A DNA stretch of 64,000 nt from Peronospora farinosa. Lineage: Eukaryota > Oomycota > Peronosporomycetes > Peronosporales > Peronosporaceae. Numbering within the stretch: position 1 is the first letter of the stretch; every line of letters starts with the position of its first letter. A program made the position numbers and the translations under genes. The stretch lies in assembly GCA_947646735.1 (NCBI GenBank), contig CANTFK010000765.1, positions 1-64,000 on the forward strand, given 5' to 3'. The notes under the pieces were generated by a model. It saw nothing but the letters and a program-made list of their open reading frames with translations. It ran no database searches and was not told where the DNA came from. Below are positions 21,354-33,341 of this stretch, piece by piece.

Positions 21354-21439
21354 CTCCCCAATTTGCGGCGCAGTGATCAAATCTGGTCACGTTGGAGTAT
21401 AAAAGGAACGGTCTTCACTGGCTTACAAGAGAGAGCGTA

Positions 21440-23604
21440 ATGAGGCCGCCTCACCTACCTCCTCCGGGAGGGGGGAATGAAAAGGCCGAGTCGACAACGA
21501 CGACAGGGAACGGCCCAGCCAACGGACAGGACGTCATCGACGACATACTGGACGACAGCTCAAACCGAGGCGCAGTTCTGGCGGCAGTGGCTATTCGGAA
21601 TGACAACGGCGCCAAGGGTGCCGTGGAACCTGGTGGATCCATCTTCTCCGGCCAGGCTGTATCTCCGGCATCGGAGGTTACGGGCCATGGTGACAGTGAA
21701 TCTACCACGCCTCATCATCCGGTAGAGCCGAGCAGCAGACATGCGCAACAGAAACAGGCAGTGACAGTGAAGGGTCCACCCGATACAAGGGAGGCTTCAT
21801 CGACAATAAGGGGGGCAGAGGATCCAAATGACAGAGCTGGAGGATCTGTTGCCGCAACCCAGCCAGCACAAACCGGCAAATCACCAGGAGCGCAGGCGCC
21901 AATTCCGCTACACGCAACGTCGGCGGAAATGTTTACGGCTCTAGTGGAAGACATGATCGACTCACCCAATGTGGGACAGGTCGACGCATGGTGCACGACA
22001 GTGCGACAGTTGTTTGCGGACATATACAAGACAGTCCCGTGTAAAGCGGAAGCACTGCCTACTGAAAGGAAACGCTTTCCTACCCTGAGCGTAGCGGAGA
22101 CGGCAAGTCTGCTGGGCCTGTTTGAGCAAGTCTTTGTTAAGGGCAAGGGGAGCTTTGTGGAGTGGAAAATCATGGCAATGGCCATCACGCATGAATTATT
22201 GACTACAAAGTGGGCGTTTAAGGAGATTATCCGCCGTCTAGCCAGCAAGCATAAATGGGCTCATGCCCCCGTTCTGAACCAGTGGACTCAGGTAGTCCAA
22301 CATGGAGAGTCATTACCACGTCGGCAACCGGAGCGCGCCAGTTCTCAGACCTTTGATGATTTCATGTTTAATCCCGAGAAGTTCACATGCGCAGAAATTG
22401 AACGATTCAAAGCGATGTGTGCAGCGCCCGCAGCCCCGGCAGGACATCATCAAGTACGGGCAGGTACTGATGATGAATGGGCGATAATCGTCGGGTTGGT
22501 TGAAGGCACGGTGGCATGTCGTCGTATGCCTGCCTTTATCAAACAAGTTCTTAAGAGTGAGGAACGGCTACGTCTGTACAGCACGATCCAGGCTCAAGTG
22601 GAAGGTGAACTAGTTTTACGGTTGGATAAATCCCGAGCGGTTAAAGCGAACAGGCAGACTACAAAAGCAATTACGGAGGCAATATTGGAGTCGGCGGAAC
22701 TTGCACGGATCAATCTTCATGCGCTACATCGCATGTTAAGTCAAACGAAGACGATAAGCTACGACCAAGTCACGAAATCGATTCACTTTTATTTCTTTAC
22801 TAGGGAGACGGCAGAACACCACAAAGAGGTGCGAGTACCGTATTACGGTAGCTCGTCAATGCCCACAGGCCAGAGAAGGGGTCGGTTTGGCTTCGGCAGA
22901 AAGGTCTCAATGGGACACCTACCGGGCGACGGGTGGAATACACGGTGCAGTTGCACAACCTTACCCGATTTAATGATATTGGGCGAATTGCGGCCTATTT
23001 AAAGGCAAAGATTCCAACGGAGTTTGACATGGAAGATATGGATACGCATACCCCGGATTCTCGGACGTCTACAATTTGGAGAGTCACCTTCAAACTGGCA
23101 GGATGCCCGACATTTTTAAATGGGGTGGTTCGGGTACTTTGGTTTGGCACAACCATCATCGTTAAACATCCAAACGTTGGCCACCGCATACAATGCCTGC
23201 AGTGCGGAAACCTGGGGCACACCCTAGCGCGATGTCGGTTCACCGACGATCAGTTGCAGGGACCTGGTGGTATTGTGGTGACCGAAGCGGATGTTCTTGA
23301 TCTCGCCGACTTAGCCAAACCGTTTTCGAGTATAGCAGAAATTAAGGCTATGGCGGTTCAACGGCTGAAGCTCCAAAAGGAAGCGGAAGGGGCGGCCCAA
23401 GCAGCTGTAACACCGACTCGGGCCGTCGACGTCACTGAGACTTCTCCAGGGCACACTCTACCAGTGGTTCATGGGACGAGCAGCGCTCCTCAGGAAGAAC
23501 AAGGAGCTAAGTATGTCCACCTGCAACCGGAACCATCCCCCCCCGCGCAGCAACCGTGGCTCACGAAGGCAGACAAAGGGGGCGATCACAATCACAGTGG
23601 GTAA
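21440..23604 (+). pseudogene. LINE ORF1 (gag-like, zinc knuckle), one frameshift
   Basis: The nucleic-acid-binding protein of the element. The frame opens at ATG 21440 (MRPPHLPPPGGGNE) and runs to about 22860-22935, then shifts to the frame that ends at 23604. The long N-terminal half is Pro/Gly/Thr-rich. The second half carries CLQCGNLGHTLARC, a CCHC zinc knuckle at about 23190-23240, preceded by a region resembling the RNA-binding part of LINE gag proteins. The TAA at 23602-23604 is only 5 nt before the ORF2 ATG, so ORF2 may be translated by reinitiation. Confidence 0.75.
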
Positions 23605-23609
23605 AGAAA

Positions 23610-26600
23610 ATGGTTGCAACTGCTGCCTCAGCATCAACGTCCGGAGTATATCAGGTGCTCATGGAGGACGACGACGAATCGGAAGGAAAAGTTGACACTA
23701 AGCGCAATAGCGTGGCGAAACCTTTGAAGTCACCTGTGGTCGATTTGACGACGGAATCTAATAAAGGACATGGCCACACCGAAAGGTCTCGTCTTTCATC
23801 CGACGACAAGCACCGAAAATCGGCAGCGACAATGCGCGGCCCAGCACCGGCTGCAACGGGACCCGTTATACTAACGCACAAGAAGAAAGAGAAAAAGACT
23901 TTTCAAAAGCTAGTCACCGGGGAGACGGTCACGAAATTTCCATCGCTGCCGATGGGCGCAAGATCGACAACTTCACCAGCAACATTGGCAGAGGTAGAAG
24001 TTCAGTTGGGAGTCCGTTCGGTCGTCACGCCGGCGACTGGAAATTGCATGGCTATGGCAATAGTACAGGCGGCAGCAGACGCAACTTTGGACGGACCAGG
24101 AAACACACTGGAGCTGCTAACTGCCAGCCTTAAACGAGGCATCAAATTTTCAGGGCTGTTAGATCTAGAAGGTCAACTCGCCCATGACCATCGAGTGCAG
24201 GCGCTTGCTAATGTTAAGCGAGGATGGACCTCCATGACGAGACAAGAGTCGGCCACACAAATGCGATGGTTCCTCGAGGATTTTGCTAACAGCTCTTCCA
24301 ACAGAGCAGTGGAAGTAAGTGACGACACTTGGGGGGGAAGTGACACGGTCGGCATGGCAGCTAATTTTTTGCAACGGAAAATTTATATACTGCAGCAATC
24401 AGATGGCCCGAAACAGGGGTGGCAGTGCAAAAAATTTATACCAACCACGATCACACGCAATCGACGAGTTTTAGAGACAGCTGCGGAATATACACTGTCA
24501 CTGATGGATTTAATAGACGAAGTCGTGGCAGCCAAGATCGAGAATCCCGGACAACCACCCCTGCTGCTGCATTTCTGGGGACGACATTACTCGGCGCTTC
24601 TCCATACTAGTCGCACCAGACAGCTCCCAGACTTTGCGGAGGAAGTGGAATGTAAGACTCCGGTTTCGACTGAGGACCTTCCTGCGGTAACGTACGCAAA
24701 CTCGAGTAAGCCACACCTAGCGCTGAGGACGGCACCGGTGGATGCTCCGATGGAAGATCCATGGGACCCAGATTCTTGGAATGGTACACCAGACGCGGCT
24801 TGGGCCGCGTTACAGGGATGCTCGGTGCACCCCGATTTACACCACGATCTCCACGTGATCTTTAGAATTGACGAGCCAACGCGGTCTCGGGACCTCATTA
24901 AAGGGGTAGTAACGGCAGCGATGACAATGGCACTGCCGGCTCAGCAACAGTTTGCAGCGGTATTAAGGGGGGCGGAAGGCGAGGAGGCCGAACTCGCTCT
25001 AACTCAGCGCATGCAGATTACGAAAGAAAGGTTGAGGCTTTGGCAATGCCAGCTTCAAGCGGCGGGCCACATGGCTTTTAACCTCGACCGTCGCTGTTTT
25101 CCTCCGGCCAGGGAAATCGCAGGTTTACTGACAAATGGCAACGGTCCTCATGATATGTCGAACACAAGCCGCACCTCAGTAGGGGAGTGTCAAGCTCTGG
25201 TACAGCACCAACCTACAGTGGGTCAAGATTTCAGTTCACTGGGCGTGCACGAGGTTTTACCAGCACTCACCACCACGCCTCCGGCGGGGGTACGAGACAC
25301 TTCAGATGGTGCTCGAAAAAGAGGCCATTTAGCCTCCCCAGACGAACGGATAGTAACTGGAACTGTGGTGCGACACCAGCACAATGATGCTATTTTAAAA
25401 AAAGGACGACACGACACAATTACGTCGCAGATCACAAATGTGGACGCCTCTGAGCGCATAGATAGAGATGATTGGGCAGCTACGTGGGAGACACTAGCTC
25501 AGGGGTGGTCACATCCCGCCCACATCCCTTTCCCGACAGCTCAAAGCTCTACGATAGAGTGGCAGAGGGTAGCCCGGCATGCATCGGACCTTTTACTGTG
25601 GCATGTCAAGCGTTTCGTCTTTCCAGGGGAGCTCTTGCAGATGTTGGACGTGTCCGTTTTTGAGCACTGGATGACAGACAGTCGACTTTCATGTTAAACG
25701 GATGGGCTTAAGACGTATCGGAAACAATTAAAGGACCAGCCTACACAAGCATGGATTGATCAATGGATCGCTAATACGCAGCACCGCAGTCATCATACCA
25801 AGCTGGCGCCGCTAGTTGACAACGCTGATGATTGGAAATTACTCCGTGCACATAACTACGCGGGGGACGATGTACTCAAATTATGCGATCCCCAGCGTAA
25901 AACCCGGCTCAGTCAGCACTTGTTGTGCGCGCTACTGTACGACACCGAAATAGCGGCGCTCGTCAAAGGCGCACCGACGGCTAAACGAGTGTCTGACAAA
26001 CTTCGATCCCATATTCAACTAATCATCACGAACGGACGATATAAGGAAGCGTATTACAGCCCGACGAAATCGGCTAATTGGGTTGCAATCGAGCGATTTT
26101 TCTGCTCGGGACTGACCCATACGGAGGAAGCTAGTCTTATTGAGTACTAAGGGCTCTCTACGGATACCCTGAAGACTACCTACTTCAAATCTGCGATCGC
26201 TAAAGCGGATGCCTATGGACGCCACGCAATACTTAACGATGCAAGCTTCTCAAAACACCCATCTCATCCAATAGCGGATCGTCGGCTTATAACCCAAAAT
26301 GTTCTCGGGTTTAAACAAGACACACGAAAACTCTGGATGGAGGCTTGGCGGAAAACTCCGATCCACCGACGTCCTATCGCGTGGTGCATTCAAGAAACCC
26401 ACGTCACGACCGCGGCGGAAGTTCCTGACTTACAAATGGAGTGGAAACGTCTATGGGGAAAACATGTGGACGTCACTCAGGCCCCAATGTCGTTCTGGAG
26501 CATAGGCGCATCCAAGGCTGCGGGTGTCGCTATTTTACTCACGCCCCAGGCTGCTTCTGATGCCACTGCGTGGAATGAACATCGCTGGAATCCGCGAGCC

Positions 26601-29600
26601 ATCGGAGTACAAATACAGGACATGACCATCCTCAATGTATACTCGCCTAACATTCGGGCTGAGCGCGAAGATTTCTTTACGGGCTTACTGGAATGGAATA
26701 TGCCTGTGGGCACCACTGTTCTACTAGGAGATTTTAATAGCGTGCAAAGTCCCCAATTAGATCGACTGGGGCAACGCTCGGCCAGCAGACCGGAAAGTCC
26801 AGCATTAGAAGGACTGCTGCAGGCGACGGGGCTCAGTGATGCCCGGCTTTTAAGAGATCATGCAGAGGACGATGAGTCTGCGGATACGACGGATCATTTT
26901 ACTTATTGGAACAACGAAAAGGCCAGCAGAATCGACCGGATTTACGTGCCCCATGACTGGGCGCCACAGGTCATCTGGGTATCCTCAACACCACCTCCCC
27001 TATACTCGGACCATCAGCAAGTGGAATTACATTTACGGAACGCGCAGTCTGCTTTGAAACCTCCTAGGCGACGTCAACCTGCGTATCCCATAAAAGCTCA
27101 TCAACCAGACCGCGTTCTGGCGGATTTGTTGCGCGAAATGGATAGTGCGGCGGTTGGACGCACGCCGTCAGTGCAGTCATGGGATGCGGATATTAATGAG
27201 TGCATTAATTGCATACGGGCTGTTACTCGACGAGAACAGCAGAGGCGTAAGCGATTTATTAGCAAAATTCGGCGGCGCAACAGACGACAATTTCTGATGC
27301 GTCGTCAGTGGATTTCTGCTAACATGGAAGAAATGCGAGAGGAGCATCTCCTCCGAATGGGCGAAAATTTGGAGCGTTCGGCGGAGCGGTTGAAATGGTC
27401 TTACAAGCGTGTCGCCAATTGGGAACGCAGCCAACTGGTAACATCGGTGCGAGCGCGACATGGGGAGGCTTTTGGGCGACACATGTCCATTGCGGATAAG
27501 TTTGCCTCTGAATGGGCACCAGTGCTCAGCTCCAGCCACCGTACCACAACTCTTGAAGAACTACCTGCAGCTCTAAAGAATTTGGTGACGATCCCGAAGG
27601 AGCAGCAATTAACGGATCACGACAATGAACGATTATTACAGCCGATTACAGAGACTGAGGTGCTTTCAGCCATTCGAGGATTGAGTCGGCACAAAGCGGC
27701 CGGCCAGGATGGTTTAAACAACGATTTCTATAAAGATACGTCAGCGCTGCTGGTACCAGCTCTAGTCAGCATCAGCAATGAAATCCTCAATGGGGCGGAT
27801 TTACCTCCCTCGTTTCTCGAGGCGCTAATAATCCCGCTGCGAAAAAAAGAGACTCGGACGACGCGATGGATTATCGTCCGATCTCCTTACTGCAAACCAG
27901 CTACAAGGTGTTTGCCAAGGTACTGGCAACGAGATTACAGCTATCGTTACCCCGGGCCATCAGCGACTCCCAACAAGGCTTTGTGCGCGGGCGCAAAATG
28001 TCCAAACCAGTTATGATGATGATGGCTCAACTGTCGACTGCAATGGAGCAAGAGGAGGTGCCGACAGCACTCAGTCGGTGTATTTTGCTGCTGGATTTCA
28101 AGAAGGCTTATGATACCGTGGACCGGGACTTTCTGTACGCGACTCTACGTCAGTTCAGCTTTGACGAGCGATTCATCGACCTCATTCGACGTATTCACAC
28201 CGGCACGACAGCCAGCTTCGTCGTAATGGTTGTTATTCCACACCTCTACAGGTTCGGTCAGGGATTCGGCAAGGATGCCCGTTAGCACCTCTTCTATTTT
28301 TGCTAGCAGTTGAGGTTCTCGGCCTAGCACTTCTGCAAGACCCCAACCTTAAAGGGCTACAAGTGCCCGGCCAGCCCGGGCAGACCCACCTTTACTCAGC
28401 ATTTGTGGATGAAAACACCCTATTTCTCGAGACAGCGGAGCAAATACCCCACGCGTTACATGTTGTGCGAGCATTTGGCGCTCTTGCTGGCCTACAGGTT
28501 CAACCTGCAAAGAGTCAGCTGATATTTCTGAATAGATCTGTCATGCTGGAGAGGTACGAGGGAATGACGGTCGTCCCCGCGGGCGCAACAACTCGATACT
28601 TGGGCTATGAGATTGGAACGGGGGAGTTAGTGAACAAGAACTGGGCCCAGCGGATCCGGAAAATTCAAAGGAGGCTTCTCACAACGACACGAGTAGCAAC
28701 GAGCGTGGAGAATCGTGTGTTAATCCTCAACTCCATCGTGCTTCCCTCATTATTATTTACCGCGATAGTTTTTGAATTACCTCGGTGGGCGGAAAAAGAA
28801 CTGCACAATCTATACAAGCAATTCCTGTGGGCGCACGCGACGACGACAGAAAGCAGTCGCCACAAGGTTAATCCTGGACTACTTGTGACGCCAAAACAAG
28901 CGGGAGGCATCGGACTAGCGGCTGTTTCGGTAGCGGTTAAAACTCAACGCACAAAGCACGCGTTTGCTTGGCTTACTCAGAAGCCGGATAAATACTATAC
29001 TGCATGGCGAATGTGGACTTTCCGGAACAATCAAGGACCGGCCGCGACAATAGTGACTCCGGCTCAGGCTAAACTACGGGCATCGTCTAACCGGGCAGGT
29101 TCGCCAGGCCATGAGCTGAGGCAGGAGCTGGGAGAACGGCTCTCCCCAACAACAGATCAACAGGACCAGGTGACCGCGTGGAGGCACGCCCACTCCTCGG
29201 CCTTACTTGACCGATCCATTAGCTGGTGGGAGGGGGACGAATTGGTACTGTCGTTCATTGACCCTTTCCCCATACGGCTGCTGGGGTATGATGATATGCC
29301 GGAGGAAATTCAGCGATTCTGGGCCACTTTTAACTGGAGTGCGAACCCATGGATTCGGGACCAGGGAGGCAACATGCTGGCCAGGACTACTTATAACAGG
29401 ATCGAGGACTGCACCCTCGAACAACTACACATCCGGCGTACGGGGCCAGCGGAATTCGTTTTACGAATACCAATCCCTCAGGACCAACCCGGCCCTCATT
29501 CCAACGCAAAACTCCGTCGGTGGGCAACAGCCATCTTGCTTTCATCCCCGGACTTACCTATCGGGTCAGAGTTGCACGCGGCACCGCCACTACGCCTACG

Positions 29601-30741
29601 ACAGGCACCACCATGTCTCCGCAGTTTTCGCTGGAAGCTTCTCGGAGCAGGCCTTATCGAAGGTCACTCGACGGATATCAAGCACGGCCAAACTCGGCCT
29701 GTCACTCTGCACCAAGCTGATGATGGGTTACACTGGTTTTGTCACGGCTTCCTGCCGGAGCTCACTGTCGGTTCGCCATCGGAACGCCAGGCGGTCTGTC
29801 GTGAGATTAGAACTTGGGGTCTGGTATTCGAAGCGCACCCGCAGCTGCATCGGTTTCCTTGGTCTGTGCCGACCACAACGTCTAATCACTTCGTTACAAA
29901 GGCCTTAGGCAAGCAAGCTTTCCGGTTCCATAAAAAGGTTCTCGCTCGCCAACTTTCCGTTCTCATTGATCGACTGTCCAAATCTGCAACGACGGATGAA
30001 TGGCAATGCGCAGCGCTCCGGCAAACGCCGAGGCAAGTGTGGGATCATAGTAATGGACTCACACCGTATCAAGTCTGGACAGGGTACAGGGTGGCGACCA
30101 GACAATTAAATCTGTATCACGCTACGAGGTACGAAAATAATAGTTGCAGAAAGGCACCGGCCTGCAGCGGCAGTGAGGAGACCATTGGTCATCTGTTTTG
30201 GGACTGTGCCTGCGCTGCAGCGCTATGGGGCAAACTTATTGGTCACTGGACTGGGCAACAAGTTACCCGCCAAGCGACCAAACACTTTGTGGTGGCCTGT
30301 GCAAGCCGAAGGGTTCACAGCATACCCGAGCACCGTATGCAAAGTCTAGCGGACCGATTTCAGGATGACACGGATGCAGCCGAACGTGTCTGGACGCGAA
30401 TTTGGCACGTCTTGGCAACGATATGTCACACACGGCTATGGGTCGACAGAAATGCCGCTGTCTACAAGGCAGTCCCGCTCCACCTTCCCAGCAGCATAGC
30501 CAGTTTTTGGGCTTCGTGCCTTTGTCAGCTCCGAGCGATCGCGAAGAGAGAGCATCAAAAAGTTGCGTCCGCCACAACGGGTGCTTTGCTATATGCATGC
30601 ATCGAGTTGCTCGAGCGCGAACCTAGAGGGCCACCGCTTTCAACGGTGACCAGCCATGATTTACAGTCGGGCCAACCGGCGTTGACATCCTGGCTCAGGA
30701 CTTTCCAGAGATCTTGCACATCGTTAACACCATGTAAATAG
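23610..30741 (+). pseudogene. LINE ORF2: OTU protease, AP endonuclease, reverse transcriptase
   Basis: About 2,370 codons. The OTU-type cysteine protease spans about residues 137-335: Cys146 in TGNCMAMA, a central WGGSDTVGMAAN, and His326 in WGRHYSAL. The AP endonuclease lies at about 26,340-27,040: QETH, VYSPN, LLGDFN, SRIDRIYV, YSDHQ. The RT lies at about 27,650-28,650: KAAGQDG, YRPISLL, LLLDFKKAYDTVD, GIRQGCPLAPLLF. A zf-RVT-like GHLFWDC motif lies near 30,190. In-frame TAA codons at 25695 and 26148, frameshifts near 27,855 (beside an A7 run) and 28,225, and a palm motif reading FVDE instead of an x-x-DD form mark it as dead. No RNase H is visible. Confidence 0.85.
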
Positions 30742-30756
30742 ACGATCTGAACAACC

Positions 30757-30775
30757 CAAAGCTTTATGTGATGCA
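30757..30775 (+). repeat. Right target-site duplication of the LINE
   Basis: Exact second copy of the 19-bp sequence at 21335-21353, immediately after the element end GAACAACC. Confidence 0.9.
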
Positions 30776-31127
30776 TACAATTCACAAGTCAAAAAAGCCA
30801 CACACCTGGAGACGTTTTGGTTAAAAGAGATCTCAACATGAATCTCAAAATAGCATCCGTTTCATTTCCTTACAGTATCAGCTACTAATAGCTGCTATTC
30901 CATCGTCAGTTTCACATGATACACCCTCTTTTCTAGTTTAATTTCACGTTGCGACTGGCTTTCGTTACATATAAAAACTGTAAAAGGAGGGTCCTTGTCC
31001 TACAAATACCAAGTCAGACACACACTTCCTCTACCGCTTCTTCACCTTCACCTGATCCAGTTAATAGACAAAAAAGTTTAACTCAGTGTTTCATTACCAA
31101 GTAGTTTATAATTCCAAACGCTGAGAA

Positions 31128-32360
31128 ATGGAGCTATTGCATAATCTACCAGCATTAGTCGTGCAACTCAAGGCTCTGCGTGATGATATGGAGCACAAGT
31201 CAAAACTCTATGACTCAATTTTAAATTCGACCGACACCTTGAGATCGACTGTACCAATGTCGTTGGATTCGAGTCAGAATGGTATGCGTGGTAGCATTTT
31301 TACACCTTGTTCCAATTCAATGCTCGATCCACGAGCTAGTCAGATGACACTTGAAGATTTATCATCTTTCAATACAGCACTAGATGATACGCGCTACGCG
31401 AATACAATGGTCAGTCGTCAATCTTCCATGAGGAGACGACAGAAACAACAAGGCTTTCGACGGTTGACAAGTTTACCACAAACCCGTTCCGCATGCTCGA
31501 TGAACAACATGTCCATGGGACGAATGGGACCCGAGAAATTCACGGTAATGTGGGTCAGTGGTGAGTGTGGCATCTCACTTCGCAATTTTTCTAGAAATGA
31601 CAATAAAGTAGGGGCACAGATTGCAGTTTTGCAACATGCAGACGGAGTTACAACGGGCATTAGCAATTGTAGATTGGGGGATCAATTGGTGTCGATCAAT
31701 GATGAACGAGTGGATGCACTGAGATTCAGTGAGATTGTCGAGAAACTTAAATTGGCTCAATGCCCCATTTCATTGGGCTTTTGCACAAATGCTAATGTGC
31801 AGACATCACCGAGAGCTGCATCGTCGCCATTGAATAACTTTCGAAACTCAACGGGGATGTCAAAGTCGGGTACTTTTTTTTCAAGTGGAGGGTCTGTAGG
31901 ATCGAAGAAAATGATGGACAAATTGACAGTAGACCGACATTCGATGAGTGAAGACGGTTATACTAATGCAAACAAGTTGTTTGGTCATGATGAGAGCAGC
32001 GACATGGTGCACGAGACCATTGACCATCCTGGTTACGAAGACTTGACAAGTAAATTGCGATCGAGTAGTGGTGCAGCGACAATGACCTTGGATCGTAGCA
32101 CGATAACGTCAGTGCAGTCGTCGTCAAGTACGCTGTCGGGTGAACTTGACATCTGGTTCCGAGAGCAGGAAGAGATGCATAGCGCCATTATTGTACTGCT
32201 CACGGAGACTGTCATGCGCTGCGAGAAACTACAACAGGAGAACATTGACCAGCTTCAGAACCTCATGCAGCTTTCGGCAAGCAGTCCGCAGCTCAGTGAC
32301 AATAGCAGCACGATCTCTTATTATGCAGGTGGTGAGAGAGTCAGCAATGTGGAAAACTAA
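31128..32360 (+). CDS. PDZ-domain protein
   Basis: A 410-aa single-exon protein. The N-terminus (about 1-35) is helical and charged. A Ser/Met/Arg-rich linker follows. One PDZ domain spans about residues 137-219, with a GISL carboxylate-binding loop after SGEC and a later GDQLVSINDERV strand-turn typical of the fold. The C-terminal region has a probable coiled coil (about 345-390). PDZ domains bind the C-termini of partner proteins, often at membranes, so a scaffold role is likely; the partner is unknown. It starts at the first ATG after a pyrimidine-rich leader. The neighbouring downstream gene encodes a membrane protein on the same strand. Confidence 0.75.
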   Translation: MELLHNLPALVVQLKALRDDMEHKSKLYDSILNSTDTLRSTVPMSLDSSQNGMRGSIFTPCSNSMLDPRASQMTLEDLSSFNTALDDTRYANTMVSRQSSMRRRQKQQGFRRLTSLPQTRSACSMNNMSMGRMGPEKFTVMWVSGECGISLRNFSRNDNKVGAQIAVLQHADGVTTGISNCRLGDQLVSINDERVDALRFSEIVEKLKLAQCPISLGFCTNANVQTSPRAASSPLNNFRNSTGMSKSGTFFSSGGSVGSKKMMDKLTVDRHSMSEDGYTNANKLFGHDESSDMVHETIDHPGYEDLTSKLRSSSGAATMTLDRSTITSVQSSSSTLSGELDIWFREQEEMHSAIIVLLTETVMRCEKLQQENIDQLQNLMQLSASSPQLSDNSSTISYYAGGERVSNVEN

Positions 32361-33341
32361 CTCGATATGCTAGGCGTTGATTCTATCGTGTTGCCAGTTT
32401 CAAGGCGTAGAACAAGCAAGTCACCTTAGAGGTATCAGATTTTAGAGGCGATGATACTTCAACGCAGGTCAAGTAGCGGGTTGCGCTCGATTCCGTCGTC
32501 TTGTGGGTAGAAAGAGTTTTGCGAGGGACAAGTTATCGACGCAGCGAGTGCAGTATTACTGTAATCACTCCAAGACTCGTGTGCGAGCTTTTACCAAGAA
32601 GTGATAGCAATTCTCTAGTTAGTTAAACGAAGAACATTCTTGTTTTGAATGACGAGTCTGATCATTGCTACGCCACACTTGTTCAAACCCTTAAGGCTTC
32701 CAATGCAAATGATGACGCTGCTCACTACAATCGACGTGACAACAACCCCATTGCACCTACACCAGTTGCTTCAGCACCTACAGTTCTGCATGCTCTCTAC
32801 TAGCATTCCTTACTGCCTCATACATAACAGATGGTGTAAGCGCTCTGTGCGACTTCAGGAATGACACGACTTGCATGGTGCATGTCTTGTGTGTACATAG
32901 CTCGACGTAACGAGTAAAACCTGTACGACTCCATACAGTTTACCAGCTTAAGATGCTCTAAGCCTTCATGTGTCCAATCTCAATTTTATCTTGATCAACA
33001 GAGACCAGTGCCAACAATGCAGCCATTGGTCGATCGCGAGATGCGGAGACCTTACGGTGCACGTTTTGACGACCTCATACCACCTTGGGCAAGTCAGCCG
33101 ATTCAAGAAAAAACTTTCGTTTGTACGTTCCATTCTTCATTCCCCATTTCCTCATTGCAACGTGAATATCGATCGATATTTGAGCGTGTACTTGGCGTTG
33201 TTGTTGCGATCTCGGATTCTGTACAGTACGGCACAGAAAAACATACAGGACATTATCACTTGGTGCTTTATCCGACAGCTTCCATCCGAGTTGTATTACC
33301 ACAGGCTTAGATAGGACGCACACACAGGTCTCATCGGAGCA
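32361..33341. other. Intergenic spacer, possibly holding an upstream exon of the next gene
   Basis: No clear gene. The only hint of coding is immediately before 33342, where the frame of the membrane protein stays open upstream for ten codons (back to TAG 33310-33312) past two possible acceptor AGs. A small first exon with a signal peptide may lie in this interval, but I could not identify it. Confidence 0.3.

Larger units (their letters stand above)
21354..30756 (+). mobile_element. Non-LTR retrotransposon (L1/Tx1-like) with OTU protease, inactivated
   Basis: A 9.4-kb insertion between perfect 19-bp direct repeats. The 5' leader is only about 86 bp. ORF1 (21440-23604) ends in a CCHC zinc knuckle region. 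ORF2 (23610-30741) encodes an OTU-type cysteine protease, an AP-type endonuclease, a reverse transcriptase and a C-terminal zf-RVT-like motif. The 3' end follows only about 15 nt after the ORF2 stop and has no poly(A) or simple repeat tail. Damage amounts to one frameshift in ORF1, two in-frame TAA codons and two frameshifts in ORF2, and a changed RT palm motif. The intact duplication and full length point to a fairly recent insertion. Confidence 0.9.

Noticed and set aside
29207..29908. 233-codon frame overlapping LINE ORF2
   Set aside because: ORF2 is open in another frame through the same stretch with a recognisable RT C-terminal region; this one has no domain.
26000..30000. Possible group II or R2-type restriction-like endonuclease element
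   Set aside because: The endonuclease upstream of the RT has clear AP-endonuclease motifs (QETH, GDFN, SDHQ) and no restriction-like CCHC-PDxxD pattern was seen at the C-terminus.
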